Part shown: in pieces, positions 45,807 to 54,217 of the stretch
Numbering within the stretch: the first letter of the stretch is position 1
Layout of the letters: the number at the start of each line of letters is the position of its first letter
The notes under the pieces: model-generated
The model's input: the letters and a program-made list of their open reading frames with translations, nothing else
Told to the model about the DNA's origin: nothing
Databases searched by the model: none
Translations under genes and position numbers: made by a program
DNA from: Thermoanaerobacter kivui
Lineage (GTDB): Bacteria > Bacillota > Thermoanaerobacteria > Thermoanaerobacterales > Thermoanaerobacteraceae
NCBI RefSeq assembly: GCF_000763575.1
Contig: NZ_CP009170.1
Span: 707,501-771,500, forward strand
Length of the DNA: 64,000 nt
Direction: 5' to 3'

Positions 45807-47372
45807 CAGACTGTTGACAAAATATCGGGAACCCGTTATGATGAGAAGGGTTCCTTGTTTTTTTAACGGTACAAAGCAAAAGAGGAGAGGAGAAGAAAGA
45901 TGTTATCAAAGAAACAGGATGCCAGACATCAAATAGAATTTGTAAGCATAGATCAGTTAGTTCCAAAAGATCACCTTTTAAGGAAGATAGAAAGAGTTAT
46001 AGATTTTAGTTTCATATATGATTTAGTAAAAGAGAAATATTCCGAAGATCACGGCAGACCAAGCATAGACCCAGTAGTACTCATAAAAATACTTTTCATT
46101 CAATATCTTTTTGGTATACCATCGATGAGGAGGACAATAGCAGAAATAAAAACAAATGTAGCGTATAGATGGTTTTTAGGGTATGGGCTGACAGAAGAAA
46201 TACCTCATTTTTCAACATTTAGTCAGAACTACATAAGAAGATTCAAGGGGACGGATATATTTGAAAAAATATTTACGAAAATTTTAGAAGAAGCAATAAA
46301 ACATGGGCTAGTAAATGCAGAGGAAGTATTCATAGATTCAACCCATGTAAAAGCAAGTGCCAACAAGAAGAAATACACCAAAGAAATAGTAGAAAAAGAA
46401 GCCAGGACTTATCAAGAAAAACTAGAAGAAGAAATAAACAAGGATAGAGAGGCTCATGGCAAAAAGCCATTAAAGAAAATCAAGAAGATAAAGACGAAAG
46501 AAGTGAAAGTAAGCAAAACAGACCCGGATAGCGGAATGTTAAACAAAAACGGAAAAGAAAAAATCTTTGCATATTCTTTTCACACAGCCTGCGATAAAAA
46601 CGGATTTGTATTAGGAGTAAAAGTTGAAGCTGCAAATGTACACGACAGTGTGATGTTTCAAGAAGTATTAGAAGAAGTTGAAAAGAGGGTAAGAAAACCG
46701 AAAGCAATAGCAGTAGACGCAGGCTATAAAAATCCGTACATATTAAAGACAATATTTGATAGACAAATAATACCATCAGTGCCGTATACAAGGCCAAAAA
46801 CAAAAGATGGTTTCATGAAAAAACATGAATTTGTTTATGATGAATACTATGACTGTTACATATGCCCGCAGAATGAAATATTAACATATGTTACAACCAA
46901 CAGAGAAGGATATAGAGAATACAAATCAAACCCAGAAAAATGTAAAAACTGTCCTCTAAGAGAAAAGTGTACCCAAAGTAAAGACTACACAAAGAGGATA
47001 TTCAGGCACATATGGGAAGGATATGTAGAAGAAGCAGAACACCTAAGGCATACACCTTACTGTAAAGAAGTATATGAGAGAAGGAAAGAGACAATAGAGA
47101 GAGTATTTGCAGATTTAAAGGAGAAGCATGGTTTGCGATGGACGACGTTAAGAGGGAAGGAAAAATTGTCCATGCAAGCGATGCTTGTTTTTGCTGCCAT
47201 GAATTTAAAGAAAATGGCCTTATGGTTATGGAGGAAGGGCAAAGGGCCCTTTGACATTTCAAAACTTTATTCATTATTTGGAGTTTTAAAGAAAATTTTA
47301 TCCAGATATATACAGCCCCTGCTTTCGGTACTAAGAAAACAGGGGCTAAAATTTTGCTTTGTCAACAAACTG
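45807..47372 (+). mobile_element. Intact IS1182-family element in a duplicated terminator
   Basis: The element runs from CAGACTGTTGACAAA to TTTGTCAACAAACTG, which are imperfect terminal inverted repeats of about 15 bases. On each side lies the same 28-base hairpin sequence, a target duplication of unusual length. A second, decayed end of the same element at 37183 also abuts a perfect palindrome. Confidence 0.88.
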
Positions 47373-47402
47373 AAAGATAGAGAAAAAATCCTCTATCTTT
47401 AA
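45900..47402 (+). CDS. IS1182-family transposase
   Basis: The 500-residue DDE transposase has the N-terminal DUF772 region (HGRPSIDPVVLIKILFIQYL), EVFIDSTHVKASANKKK (first D), AIAVDAGYKNPYI (second D), CPLREKCTQSKDY, and ERVFADLKEKHGLRW (E). It looks intact, with no frame break, and is preceded by AGAGGAGAGGAG. The stop codon and last ten codons lie beyond the inverted repeat in the duplicated target DNA, so the C-terminus depends on the insertion site. An active element is possible. Confidence 0.92.
   Translation: MLSKKQDARHQIEFVSIDQLVPKDHLLRKIERVIDFSFIYDLVKEKYSEDHGRPSIDPVVLIKILFIQYLFGIPSMRRTIAEIKTNVAYRWFLGYGLTEEIPHFSTFSQNYIRRFKGTDIFEKIFTKILEEAIKHGLVNAEEVFIDSTHVKASANKKKYTKEIVEKEARTYQEKLEEEINKDREAHGKKPLKKIKKIKTKEVKVSKTDPDSGMLNKNGKEKIFAYSFHTACDKNGFVLGVKVEAANVHDSVMFQEVLEEVEKRVRKPKAIAVDAGYKNPYILKTIFDRQIIPSVPYTRPKTKDGFMKKHEFVYDEYYDCYICPQNEILTYVTTNREGYREYKSNPEKCKNCPLREKCTQSKDYTKRIFRHIWEGYVEEAEHLRHTPYCKEVYERRKETIERVFADLKEKHGLRWTTLRGKEKLSMQAMLVFAAMNLKKMALWLWRKGKGPFDISKLYSLFGVLKKILSRYIQPLLSVLRKQGLKFCFVNKLKDREKILYL
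47373..47400. terminator. Terminator hairpin, right copy of the target duplication
   Basis: Identical to 45779-45806. It now serves as terminator for the minus-strand HD gene and contains the final codons of the transposase. Confidence 0.85.
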
Positions 47403-47877
47403 TTTTCTTTATCTGCTTCCTGAAGTTTTATAACATCTTCGTCTATAGAATTTTTGTCATGGTGATGCCTTACAATATCGACTATTCTCTCATTTAATCC
47501 AATTTCTTTACAAATTTGTGCACCATATTCTGCATGATTATAATACACTTTTAAAAAATATACATACCTTTTGATAAAATTACTCAAAAAAAAGGAATTT
47601 TATTCAAAATCACTGCTATGGCTTTTTTTGTAGGAGTAATTTTTGTTTTTATTTTTCCAATATCATGAAAAAGAGCCGCTTTTAAAAGGTCATATTCCTC
47701 TACCCTATATTTATCAATAAGATAATAACACACATCTAAAAAATGCCTTTTTTCATACACAGGCAATTTATTAAAGTATTCTAACTCTTTTTCATTTAAA
47801 AAACCCATTAAAAATTTATAATCTTCCTTATAAATTTTGGCCTTTTTCGCTTTAAAATATTGTTTTATCCTATTCAT
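47399..47877 (-). pseudogene. HD-domain phosphohydrolase, frameshift in a T8 run
   Basis: ATG 47877 starts MNRIKQYFKAKKAKIYKEDY; the frame includes LLKAALFHDIGKIKT (the HD motif) and stops at 47584 just after a run of eight T on the minus strand. The other frame continues with LKVYYNHAEYGAQICKEIGL and IVDIVRHHHDKN, the later metal histidines. One base difference in the run would restore a protein of about 158 residues. It may be a true mutation, slippage or an assembly error. The substrate is unknown. Confidence 0.75.
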
Positions 47878-47887
47878 AAAATCACCT

Positions 47888-48149
47888 TTATTCTAATATT
47901 ATTCCTTCTTTTTCAAGAGCCTCTAATACTTTATCTGACTTTATAGTATCAAAACAGGCATTTATGTCAATATAAAGTTCCCTATCTTCTTCCAATGGCT
48001 TAACATATTTTCTTACTAAATCATATATTACTTGTGTTCCTTTTCCTTTTTTAAAACCTTTCTTGAACTCCATTGCCTGTAAAGCTGCCATAAGTTCTAT
48101 TGCTATAAACCCTAAAAAACCTTTTTCAGATATTACAGGAGTTACTCCA
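47888..48149 (-). pseudogene. Histidine ammonia-lyase family, C-terminal fragment
   Basis: Minus-strand reading GVTPVISEKGFLGFIAIELM and AALQAMEFKKG, then GKGTQVIYDLVRKYVKPLEE and DRELYIDINACFD, resembles the last 80 residues of HutH-type lyases (IELLAAAQAL, GTxxxYDxxRxxVxPLxEDR). The MIO-forming ASG site and the rest are missing. It lies ten bases from the HD pseudogene. Assignment is by remembered family pattern. Confidence 0.6.
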
Positions 48150-48177
48150 TTTTACGTTAATTCTTTATCGCAATAAA

Positions 48178-48214
48178 ACAAAAAACACGAGAGTTTTTTC
48201 TCTCGCGTTTTATT
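48178..48214. terminator. Hairpin with T tract
   Basis: AAACACGAGAG and CTCTCGCGTTT pair with one mismatch around a T-rich loop. The next 130 bases to 48340 contain no recognised feature. Confidence 0.6.
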
Positions 48215-48344
48215 ATTAAATTGTAAAATTTTTCTATCATTTTTTAACCCCATACTCAAAACTCTTAAAATTAAATTATAAACTATAGATGAGAAAATTT
48301 AATAACAAATATTACCATTAGATAGATACACTTTATCTAAGCCA

Positions 48345-49137
48345 ATTTTAGTTGCTCAAAAATCTCATCGATAGGTATATTATTTTTAGCTTGATCATAG
48401 TTCCATTGAATACGCTGCTTTTGTACATCTTTACGAACTATAACTATTCCACAACCAAATTGACAATATTTATCACTTGAAACTGTACAATACAGGTATG
48501 TCAATGATATAAGACATAATAACCTATCTATTGATTTTGTAGAGCGTACTCGATATGTATTTAAGCCAAGGTTGTTCTTTGTCTGCCTGAAAAAAATCTC
48601 TATGGGTCACCTCTGACTGTAGTAATTTAGAATAGTCTCAGTATTTAGTTCAGTATCAGTGCATAAAAATGCATGTAGAGCTTTTTGATTTTTAAAAGCT
48701 TTTTCAGGCCAGCATATTAGAACTACAGCATTATCTATCCCATTTAAAGCACCTTCATAACGATATACCCAGTAATTAGAACCTTTCACTGTAACGAGGT
48801 GAACTTCGTTCTTATCAATATACTGGGCAAAGTCTTTTATCTGGATGCGAATCCCTTTGAGATATATAATGCGGTTGATTTTAAGCGCACCAATAAGATG
48901 ATAGCCTTGCTTAAAGTGTGCATTAATTACTTTTTCATTTGCAAACCAGGAATCACAAAGACCATATGCTGGCCCTTTGGGTATCGGGAGTGTTGATACC
49001 ATAATGTAGTATGGCAATACTATTCTGCCACAAGATATCACCATAGCAAGAAATTGATGGTCCCAAACCTGTTTTCCTTTTAAATGCGATTGATGAAATC
49101 CTGTTGCTTGAATAGGATGTTTAGCCTGTAACGAAGG
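48345..49137 (-). mobile_element. Transposase remnant of IS4/IS701 type
   Basis: On the minus strand the 5' part reads LKGKQVWDHQFLAMVISCGR, YGLCDSWFANEKVINAHFKQ (catalytic D) and VVLICWPEKAFKNQKALHAF. A frame change near 48607 is followed by IEIFFRQTKNNLGLNTYRVR (catalytic E) and LISLTYLYCTVSSDKY, ending near 48345. The N-terminus is cut off where an IS1380 fragment begins at 49138. The precise IS family is uncertain. Confidence 0.72.
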
Positions 49138-50206
49138 TATCAAACAATGTAACTTTCACATACATACAAGCATTTAAAGAAAAAATCGGCTTTAATAAAA
49201 TTCTTTCAAGCATATTATCCTTTAAAAAAGCACCAAATGCTGTTTTTCAACCAGCCGAGATTATTGACTTTATGATTGATTCTGTAATTCAAGGGAATAC
49301 CCGCTTTCTTCACATGGACCAACTAAGATATGATAATGCATACACAGAAATTAAAGGGCATAAAGTTCCCAGCGAAAAAGTATGCAGAGACTTAATTAAA
49401 GCTTTGCCTGAAAGTTCTCTTGAAGAATTAAGACTTATTAACAAGACTTTGCTTTCCTTGCAATCTAAAGGAACGAAACGTGAAGTCATTATGAATTTTG
49501 ATGATACAGTTTGTACTATATTTGGAGAGCAGGAAGGTGCTTCAGTAGGTTATAATCCAAGGTACCATGGTCGACCATCTATCAGGCTATAGTAACGAAC
49601 ATTGAATACATGACACCTGAAGAGATATTTCATGAATACAACCAACGCTGCGACATTGAAAACAAAATAGATGAACTAAAAGAAGGATTTGCTTTTTCAA
49701 AAAACAGTCAAAGAAACAAATTTTGCAACGAAATATTTTTGCTTATCAAAATGATCGCTTACAATCTCCATAATTGGTTCAAAAGGACTATTTTGCCAGA
49801 GTTTATGAGGCATCATGAGATAACCACAATAAGGCGAATATTATATAATGTACCTGGTAATCTTGTTGGGAAAGGACGTTATAGGCATATACGTTATCCT
49901 AATAATCCGTTTCTTAAAACTGTGATAACGTATATACGAAAAGCACTAATGGTATTTTGCTTAACATAGTAAACACATAGAATATACCAAAAAATATACC
50001 AAATGATAGAAACCGCCATATCAAGTAGACGGTTAGCTTTGCTATACCTTAAAAGAGTAAATTAACTGTAAAAAAGGATATAGCTTTTATTCTTTCAATG
50101 TAAATATGCAGTTATCAAAGTGCAAAACTTATAACAAAACACCTGTTTTTTTACATTCATGGAAATTGAATTTTTAATTTGCTTGCTACTTGCCGAATTC
50201 AAGTTT
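49138..50206 (+). mobile_element. IS1380-family element, copy 2, left end lost
   Basis: It begins inside the transposase gene at the codons for VSNNVTFTYIQAFK and continues as in copy 1, including the same internal deletion after RYHGRPSI (stop at 49590). The C-terminal part at 49610-49969 ends differently (ALMVFCLT). The right terminal repeat ACTTGCCGAATTCAAGTTT is at 50188-50206. The bases from 49970 to 50180 have no other gene. Confidence 0.8.
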
Positions 50207-50295
50207 ATATACCTGCTATTGTTGGATTTATTATGGGTGTTTTGGGATCAACTATTTATATTATAATTAGCAAAAATAATAAACGAAAGGGTTAA
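50207..50295 (+). pseudogene. C-terminal fragment of a small membrane protein
   Basis: Directly after the IS1380 end the frame reads VYIPAIVGFIMGVLGSTIYI, then IISKNNKRKG and a stop. It looks like the second membrane segment and basic tail of a small protein of the 31640/32603 type whose start was removed by the element. Confidence 0.45.
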
Positions 50296-50352
50296 GTGTA
50301 AGATACTATATTATAAAAAGTTTAAATTAAAAATTATAGAGGCGAATAAAAG

Positions 50353-50580
50353 ATGAAGGAAAAAGCAAGTAAGTTATTAATTATAATAACTGGCTTTGTT
50401 ATTTCAGCGTGTGGTTTATTAAATCTTATTATACTGTCGGATTCCTCAAAAAAGATTTTTCTTATTGTGGGTCCTTTATTGATAGTTTGCGGAATAATTG
50501 CAATAATATTTGGATTTAACATACTAAAGAAAGGGAACAGTAGGAGAGTGTTGGAAAAGTTCCATCAAATTGGAGGATAA
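50353..50580 (+). CDS. Small two-helix membrane protein
   Basis: A 75-residue protein with membrane segments LLIIITGFVISACGLLNLII and IFLIVGPLLIVCGIIAIIFG and a basic C-terminal tail. GAGGCG precedes the ATG. No family is recognised. It lies at the left edge of the main bacteriocin region, before the broken precursor at 50732, and may be an immunity protein (inference). The 150 bases that follow contain no gene. Confidence 0.55.
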   Translation: MKEKASKLLIIITGFVISACGLLNLIILSDSSKKIFLIVGPLLIVCGIIAIIFGFNILKKGNSRRVLEKFHQIGG

Positions 50581-50731
50581 AGGTGCGATTCTGGGTGCCG
50601 AGCAAAGCCAGGTGCTAAAGAAGTGCTAAAGCGAATGTGGTACAATGTTTTTCCAAGGAAAAGCAAAGAGTTTTTGAGAGTTATTGCAAGTATTCTCTAA
50701 AATTAGGAAATTATCTTATTAACTTTCCGGG

Positions 50732-50947
50732 ATGGGATCTAAAAATAGAAATGTTGATTTAGGTAATTTTTCTGAAAGAGGATTACAAGATATAACATCT
50801 GAGCAAGAACTTCAAGAAATAAATTGAGGTGCTTTGCCAATTCTTGCAGTGGCTGGGGCAGTAGCAGCAGTAGGAGGAGTAGTTTATCTAGGAATTCAAA
50901 TTGGTGAATATGTAGGAAAAGCTATTTATTATGCTACACATCCATGA
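50732..50947 (+). pseudogene. Double-glycine precursor with a stop at the first glycine
   Basis: ATG 50732 opens a 30-residue leader (GSKNRNVDLGNFSERGLQDI, then TSEQELQEIN) followed by TGA GGT where GGA GGT would give the double glycine. The frame then continues through a 40-residue core (ALPILAVAGAVAAVGGVVYL, then GIQIGEYVGKAIYYATHP) to a normal stop at 50945. A single G-to-T change explains the loss. The core end matches the leaderless peptides at 36966 and 51258. Confidence 0.78.
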
Positions 50948-50986
50948 TTTAAGCTATAATAAAAGTGAGAGGAGGCATAACAAAAA

Positions 50987-51166
50987 ATGGAATTAATGAA
51001 TGTTGTTGGATTTAATGAAATTTCTGAAAATGAATTGTATGATATTAACGGTGGAATAGCTCCTGTAGTTATAGCAGGTATTATAGTAGGGGGAGCTTTT
51101 GTGATAGGCTTAGGCATAGGAGCTTATGTAGGATATAAAGAAGCAGAAAGAGCAGATAGAAAATAG
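50987..51166 (+). CDS. Double-glycine bacteriocin-type precursor peptide
   Basis: The 59-residue product has a leader ending in GFNEISENELYDINGG and a core of 36 residues, IAPVVIAGIIVGGAFVIGLG then IGAYVGYKEAERADRK, a hydrophobic GxxxG-rich segment with a charged tail. Class II bacteriocins show this pattern. GAGGAGG precedes the ATG by about eight bases. It is 40 bases after the broken precursor, so the two may once have been a pair. The leader differs from the FMELTE type of the other genes. Confidence 0.78.
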   Translation: MELMNVVGFNEISENELYDINGGIAPVVIAGIIVGGAFVIGLGIGAYVGYKEAERADRK

Positions 51167-51257
51167 AAAGGTAGTATCTGTCAAGGGTAGAGGCTTTGCC
51201 CCAGCTAGCGCTGGCCCTTGACAGAACCAAATAGAAATTATGGAGAGGGTAAAATAA

Positions 51258-51407
51258 ATGGATGGTGTCAATTTTTTGATGGAAAAATTAAATAAATTTC
51301 CTGTAATTAAGGTTTCTTTGTTGTTTATAATAGTTACTCTTGTAGTATTAAGCGGAATAAAAATAGGAGAAATAGTAGGAAAATTTGTATATTATCTACT
51401 ACACTAG
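51258..51407 (+). CDS. Leaderless small membrane peptide
   Basis: A 49-residue peptide (MDGVNFLMEKLNKFPVIKVS, LLFIIVTLVVLSG, GIKIGEIVGKFVYYLLH), near-identical to 36966. It has no double-glycine site; the last 17 residues resemble the core of the 50732 precursor. Possible roles are a leaderless bacteriocin or an immunity peptide that mimics the core. GGAGAGGG lies nine bases upstream. GCCCTTGACAGAACCAAATA at 51209 is shared with 36920. Confidence 0.6.
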   Translation: MDGVNFLMEKLNKFPVIKVSLLFIIVTLVVLSGIKIGEIVGKFVYYLLH

Positions 51408-51449
51408 ATGTTTTAATAGCACAGTTAGTTGGGAAAGCACAATAATGCA

Positions 51450-51522
51450 GTATGGTCTTAAAATACCTATCTCGAAAATAAGAGAAACTGCAGGAACAGA
51501 TAAACAGGTTACAAGTGCATAA
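51450..51522 (+). pseudogene. C39 peptidase fragment
   Basis: The frame LKIPISKIRETAGTDKQVTS followed by a stop matches residues 32-52 of the intact transporter at 58310 (LKIPISKIREVAGTDKQGTS). Nothing else of that gene remains. Confidence 0.7.
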
Positions 51523-51644
51523 TATAAAATTTAAGTGTTTTAAAATATTTCTAAATATTTTAAAACACTTAAAAATAGCTCTTTTACATAAAAAATAATG
51601 AAAAACCAAGTAAAAGAGAGGAAATGTAAGCAAATAATAGCAAG

Positions 51645-51930
51645 CAGGAGCTAATTCAAAAAAAAAAAAAAAAAGAACAGATAAAAATGAAGCTTTTTGA
51701 AGGTTGAACGTATTTACCAATAGAGGTAAACTATTCTTATAGAGAAACACATAAATAAAGAATTATCAGTTGAGCAAATTTTACATAAACATCTGGAATG
51801 GTCGTAATTTCTAAGTCATCAGTGCTGTTCATTATTTTTAATACTTATTTTGTAAAAAGATTTACCATGGTATTTTAAAATTTAGATGAAAATCGGCCGA
51901 TTGTAGTCAAAAAGGAGAGGAGGGAATAAG
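51645..51930 (+). repeat. Upstream block of precursor 51931, copy at 53930-54217
   Basis: The two 285-base blocks are almost identical from a long A run to the ribosome site. They contain AGAATTATCAGTTGAGCAAA, CATCTGGAATGGTCGTAATT and ACCATGGT. The A run is 17 long here (51658-51674) and 23 long in the other copy (53942-53964). The palindrome before the ribosome site is AATCGGCCGATT here and AATCGCGCGATT there. No gene is contained. Confidence 0.88.
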
Positions 51931-52113
51931 ATGGAAGCAGTATTACCAATGAATGGATTTATGGAATTGACAGAAGAGGACTTGATGATGATTGACGGTG
52001 GAAAAGGCTTTTTGCATGGTGCTGGATTTTGGATTGGTTTAATAGATATGGCAATAGATTTTGGCAATGGGGTTGTTGATGGTTTTAAAGATGGATTAAA
52101 TGCTTGGAAGTGA
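51931..52113 (+). CDS. Double-glycine precursor, alpha-like member of a two-peptide pair
   Basis: The 60-residue product has a leader ending in FMELTEEDLMMIDGG and a core of 36 residues, KGFLHGAGFWIGLIDMAIDF then GNGVVDGFKDGLNAWK. The core resembles that of 56530 (GTLIGIIDAVYDFGKGFVDG), with a shared DFGxGxVDGFK stretch. It is followed 31 bases after its stop by a second precursor, 52145, an arrangement found in two-peptide class IIb bacteriocins. GAGAGGAGGG precedes the ATG. Confidence 0.82.
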   Translation: MEAVLPMNGFMELTEEDLMMIDGGKGFLHGAGFWIGLIDMAIDFGNGVVDGFKDGLNAWK

Positions 52114-52144
52114 GAAAGAAAGATTTTTTGAGAGGAGGTATAAA

Positions 52145-52330
52145 ATGGATAGCGAATTTAAAGTTTTAAATGAAACGGAATTAAGAGATGTTAATGGTGG
52201 AGGTATACTATATTACATTGGGTATGCTGTTGGATATATAGGGGGAATGATATTTAATGCTCCTATTGATTATCCACCAGCTTCGATGAGCTCAAATACA
52301 GTTTGGGGTAGTGTTTTTAATCAAAATTAA
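52145..52330 (+). CDS. Double-glycine precursor, beta-like member of a two-peptide pair
   Basis: The 61-residue product has a short leader (MDSEFKVLNETELRDVNGG) and a core GILYYIGYAVGYIGGMIFNA, then PIDYPPASMSSNTVWGSVFNQN, with GxxxG-type spacing (GYAVG, GYIGG). It corresponds to 56810 (GFVAGYLTYYLM) as 51931 does to 56530. The ATG at 52145 follows AGAGGAGGT; an upstream in-frame ATG at 52100 overlaps the previous gene. A hairpin ends the transcript. Confidence 0.82.
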   Translation: MDSEFKVLNETELRDVNGGGILYYIGYAVGYIGGMIFNAPIDYPPASMSSNTVWGSVFNQN

Positions 52331-52341
52331 TAGTTTAGAAA

Positions 52342-52380
52342 ATATCACAAGAGAAGGAAATATTCCTTCGCTTGTGATAT
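52342..52380 (+). terminator. Hairpin after the 51931-52145 pair
   Basis: ATATCACAAG (52342-52351) pairs with CTTGTGATAT (52371-52380), and inside them GAAGGAA pairs with TTCCTTC. The 200 bases to 52593 hold no recognised gene. Confidence 0.7.
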
Positions 52381-52593
52381 CTAAAATATGAGTTACTACT
52401 TAGCTATCATTGCTGTTTTGCTATGGGGACTTGTACAGTGTCGTCTTTTTGGTGTTTTATTACATTCAGTGAACGCTGTACCAGTAATCATGACTCTGCT
52501 TTTTATATACAATTTATAAATTAGCTGGGTAGTAACAAATATAATAGATGAAATTATACTTAAACTTATTTTTGAGAAAATGGAGCGAATTAT

Positions 52594-53370
52594 ATGAATA
52601 AAGATAATCAAATTTTTGAGAATATAATTATATATTTAGGAATATATTTTCTTTGTTCACTATTAATTGCGGGAATTTTGATGGTATTTATAGGTAATAT
52701 AGATTTTAATATAATGACTTTGTTATCGTCAATATTAACAATAGTATGTTTATTTTTACTTTTTAAAAATAGAAATATAAGCTTATACAGATATTGCTCA
52801 TTCAAAAAAATAAAATTTAGTGAATTGATATTATTAATATTTATGGGTTTAATTTTTAACATGGTTTTAGAAATAATGAATTTTACATTAGAATTATACA
52901 AGCATTTTCCTGATTATTATAAGTACCAAGATTTTTATAACAAAATAGGGAATTATAAAGTAAATTTTCTAACAGTTTTTTTATCTGTTGTAATCATAGC
53001 ACCAATAGTAGAAGAAATAATTTTTAGAGGTTTAATTTTTAATGAATTAAGAAAAGAATTATCAATTTATACGGCAATAATAATACAGTCAGCTATATTT
53101 GCTATAATTCATGGTTCATTATACCAAGGCTTTTATGCATTTTTACTAGGCATTTTTTTATCAGTTATGTATTATTTAACTGGATCAATTTGGGCTCCTA
53201 TTATTATACATATATCTTCAAATTTAATTGGATTATTAGGAGGATTGTTTGATAATATAATTCATAATATGAATAAGATAGAATCAACATTTTATTTTTT
53301 TCTTGGCTGTATTTTATTAATTATAACAATTAAATTTTTTTATTCTCAAAGAAAAAAGTGCTATATGTAA
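52594..53370 (+). CDS. CPBP-family (CAAX protease/Abi) membrane protein, candidate immunity
   Basis: A 258-residue protein with seven or so membrane segments and the CPBP motifs: APIVEEIIFRGLIFNELRKE near 132 (EExxxR), FAIIHGSLYQGFYAFLLGIF near 168 (histidine motif) and PIIIHISSNLIGLLGG near 208. These form the intramembrane glutamate and histidine site. Members next to bacteriocin genes (PlnI, SkkI type) confer immunity by family knowledge. It lies 260 bases after the 51931-52145 pair on the same strand. Confidence 0.82.
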   Translation: MNKDNQIFENIIIYLGIYFLCSLLIAGILMVFIGNIDFNIMTLLSSILTIVCLFLLFKNRNISLYRYCSFKKIKFSELILLIFMGLIFNMVLEIMNFTLELYKHFPDYYKYQDFYNKIGNYKVNFLTVFLSVVIIAPIVEEIIFRGLIFNELRKELSIYTAIIIQSAIFAIIHGSLYQGFYAFLLGIFLSVMYYLTGSIWAPIIIHISSNLIGLLGGLFDNIIHNMNKIESTFYFFLGCILLIITIKFFYSQRKKCYM

Positions 53371-53441
53371 AAATATGTTATTTAATTAATAATGATTTAT
53401 ATAAGATGAAAATATATTATAAATTATCGAGGTAATAAAAT

Positions 53442-53682
53442 ATGTCAATCTTCACTCATTTCATATGCATAAAACAACACGATATAAAAGATTGTGGTGC
53501 AGCATGTATTGCAACAATATCAAAGCAATATGGGCTTAATACCTATGTCAAAAATACGAGAAGCTGCAGGAACGGATAAACAAGGGACAAGTGTATATGG
53601 CTTGATAAAATCAGCCGAAAAGCTTGGCTTTACGGCAAAAGGAGTTAAAGCGAATAAATCGGAAGATATTTTTGGTTTATGA
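53442..53682 (+). pseudogene. C39 peptidase domain of a second exporter, truncated
   Basis: ATG 53442 starts MSIFTHFICIKQHDIKDCGA and ACIATISKQYG, equal to the N-terminus of the exporter at 58310. After one base shift it goes on as KIREAAGTDKQGTSVYGLIK and KGVKANKSEDIFGL, then stops at 53682. Only about 80 of 740 residues remain. The region 53683-53930 contains nothing further. Confidence 0.8.
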
Positions 53683-53929
53683 CAATTATTAGTATACTAA
53701 AGTATACTTTTTGCAGAAAAATTTATTTAAAAAAATTAAAAATAGTATACTTTCGGATATTGAAAAAATGAACAATTTTATATTATTATAAAGAAAACGT
53801 AAATATGAAGATGCATGGACATATAGTCGGTACATAATTGTATGTTTTTTAAAACTTAAGTCAGAGGAAATTGCACTTAAAACAAACAATTAGGATAATT
53901 AATGTAAAATTAAGATAAATTAAGGAAAC

Positions 53930-54217
53930 GTGAGCAAATTCAAAAAAAAAAAAAAAAAAAAAAACGGATAAAAATGGAGCCTTTTGAAGGTTGAACGTGT
54001 TTATCAATAGAGGTAAATTGTTCTTATAGAGAAACACATAAATAAAGAATTATCAGTTGAGCAAATTTTACATAAACATCTGGAATGGTCGTAATTTCTA
54101 AGTCATCAGTGCTGTTCATTATTTTTAATACTTATTTTGTAAAAAGATTTACCATGGTATTTTAAAATTTAGATGAAAATCGCGCGATTGGAGTCAGAAA
54201 GGAGAGGAGGGAATAAG
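53930..54217 (+). repeat. Upstream block of precursor 54218, copy of 51645-51930
   Basis: Near-identical to 51645-51930, with a 23-base A run at 53942-53964. It carries ACCATGGT (54151-54158), the palindrome AATCGCGCGATT and the ribosome site GAGAGGAGGG before ATG 54218. Confidence 0.88.

Noticed and set aside
46480-47274. Minus-strand open frames opposite the IS1182 transposase
   Set aside because: They are low-complexity leucine-rich shadow frames of an intact transposase gene.
51334-51750. Minus-strand frame of 138 codons over the leaderless peptide gene and the poly-A tract
   Set aside because: Its length comes from the A/T-rich sequence; the translation is phenylalanine and leucine runs with no ribosome site.
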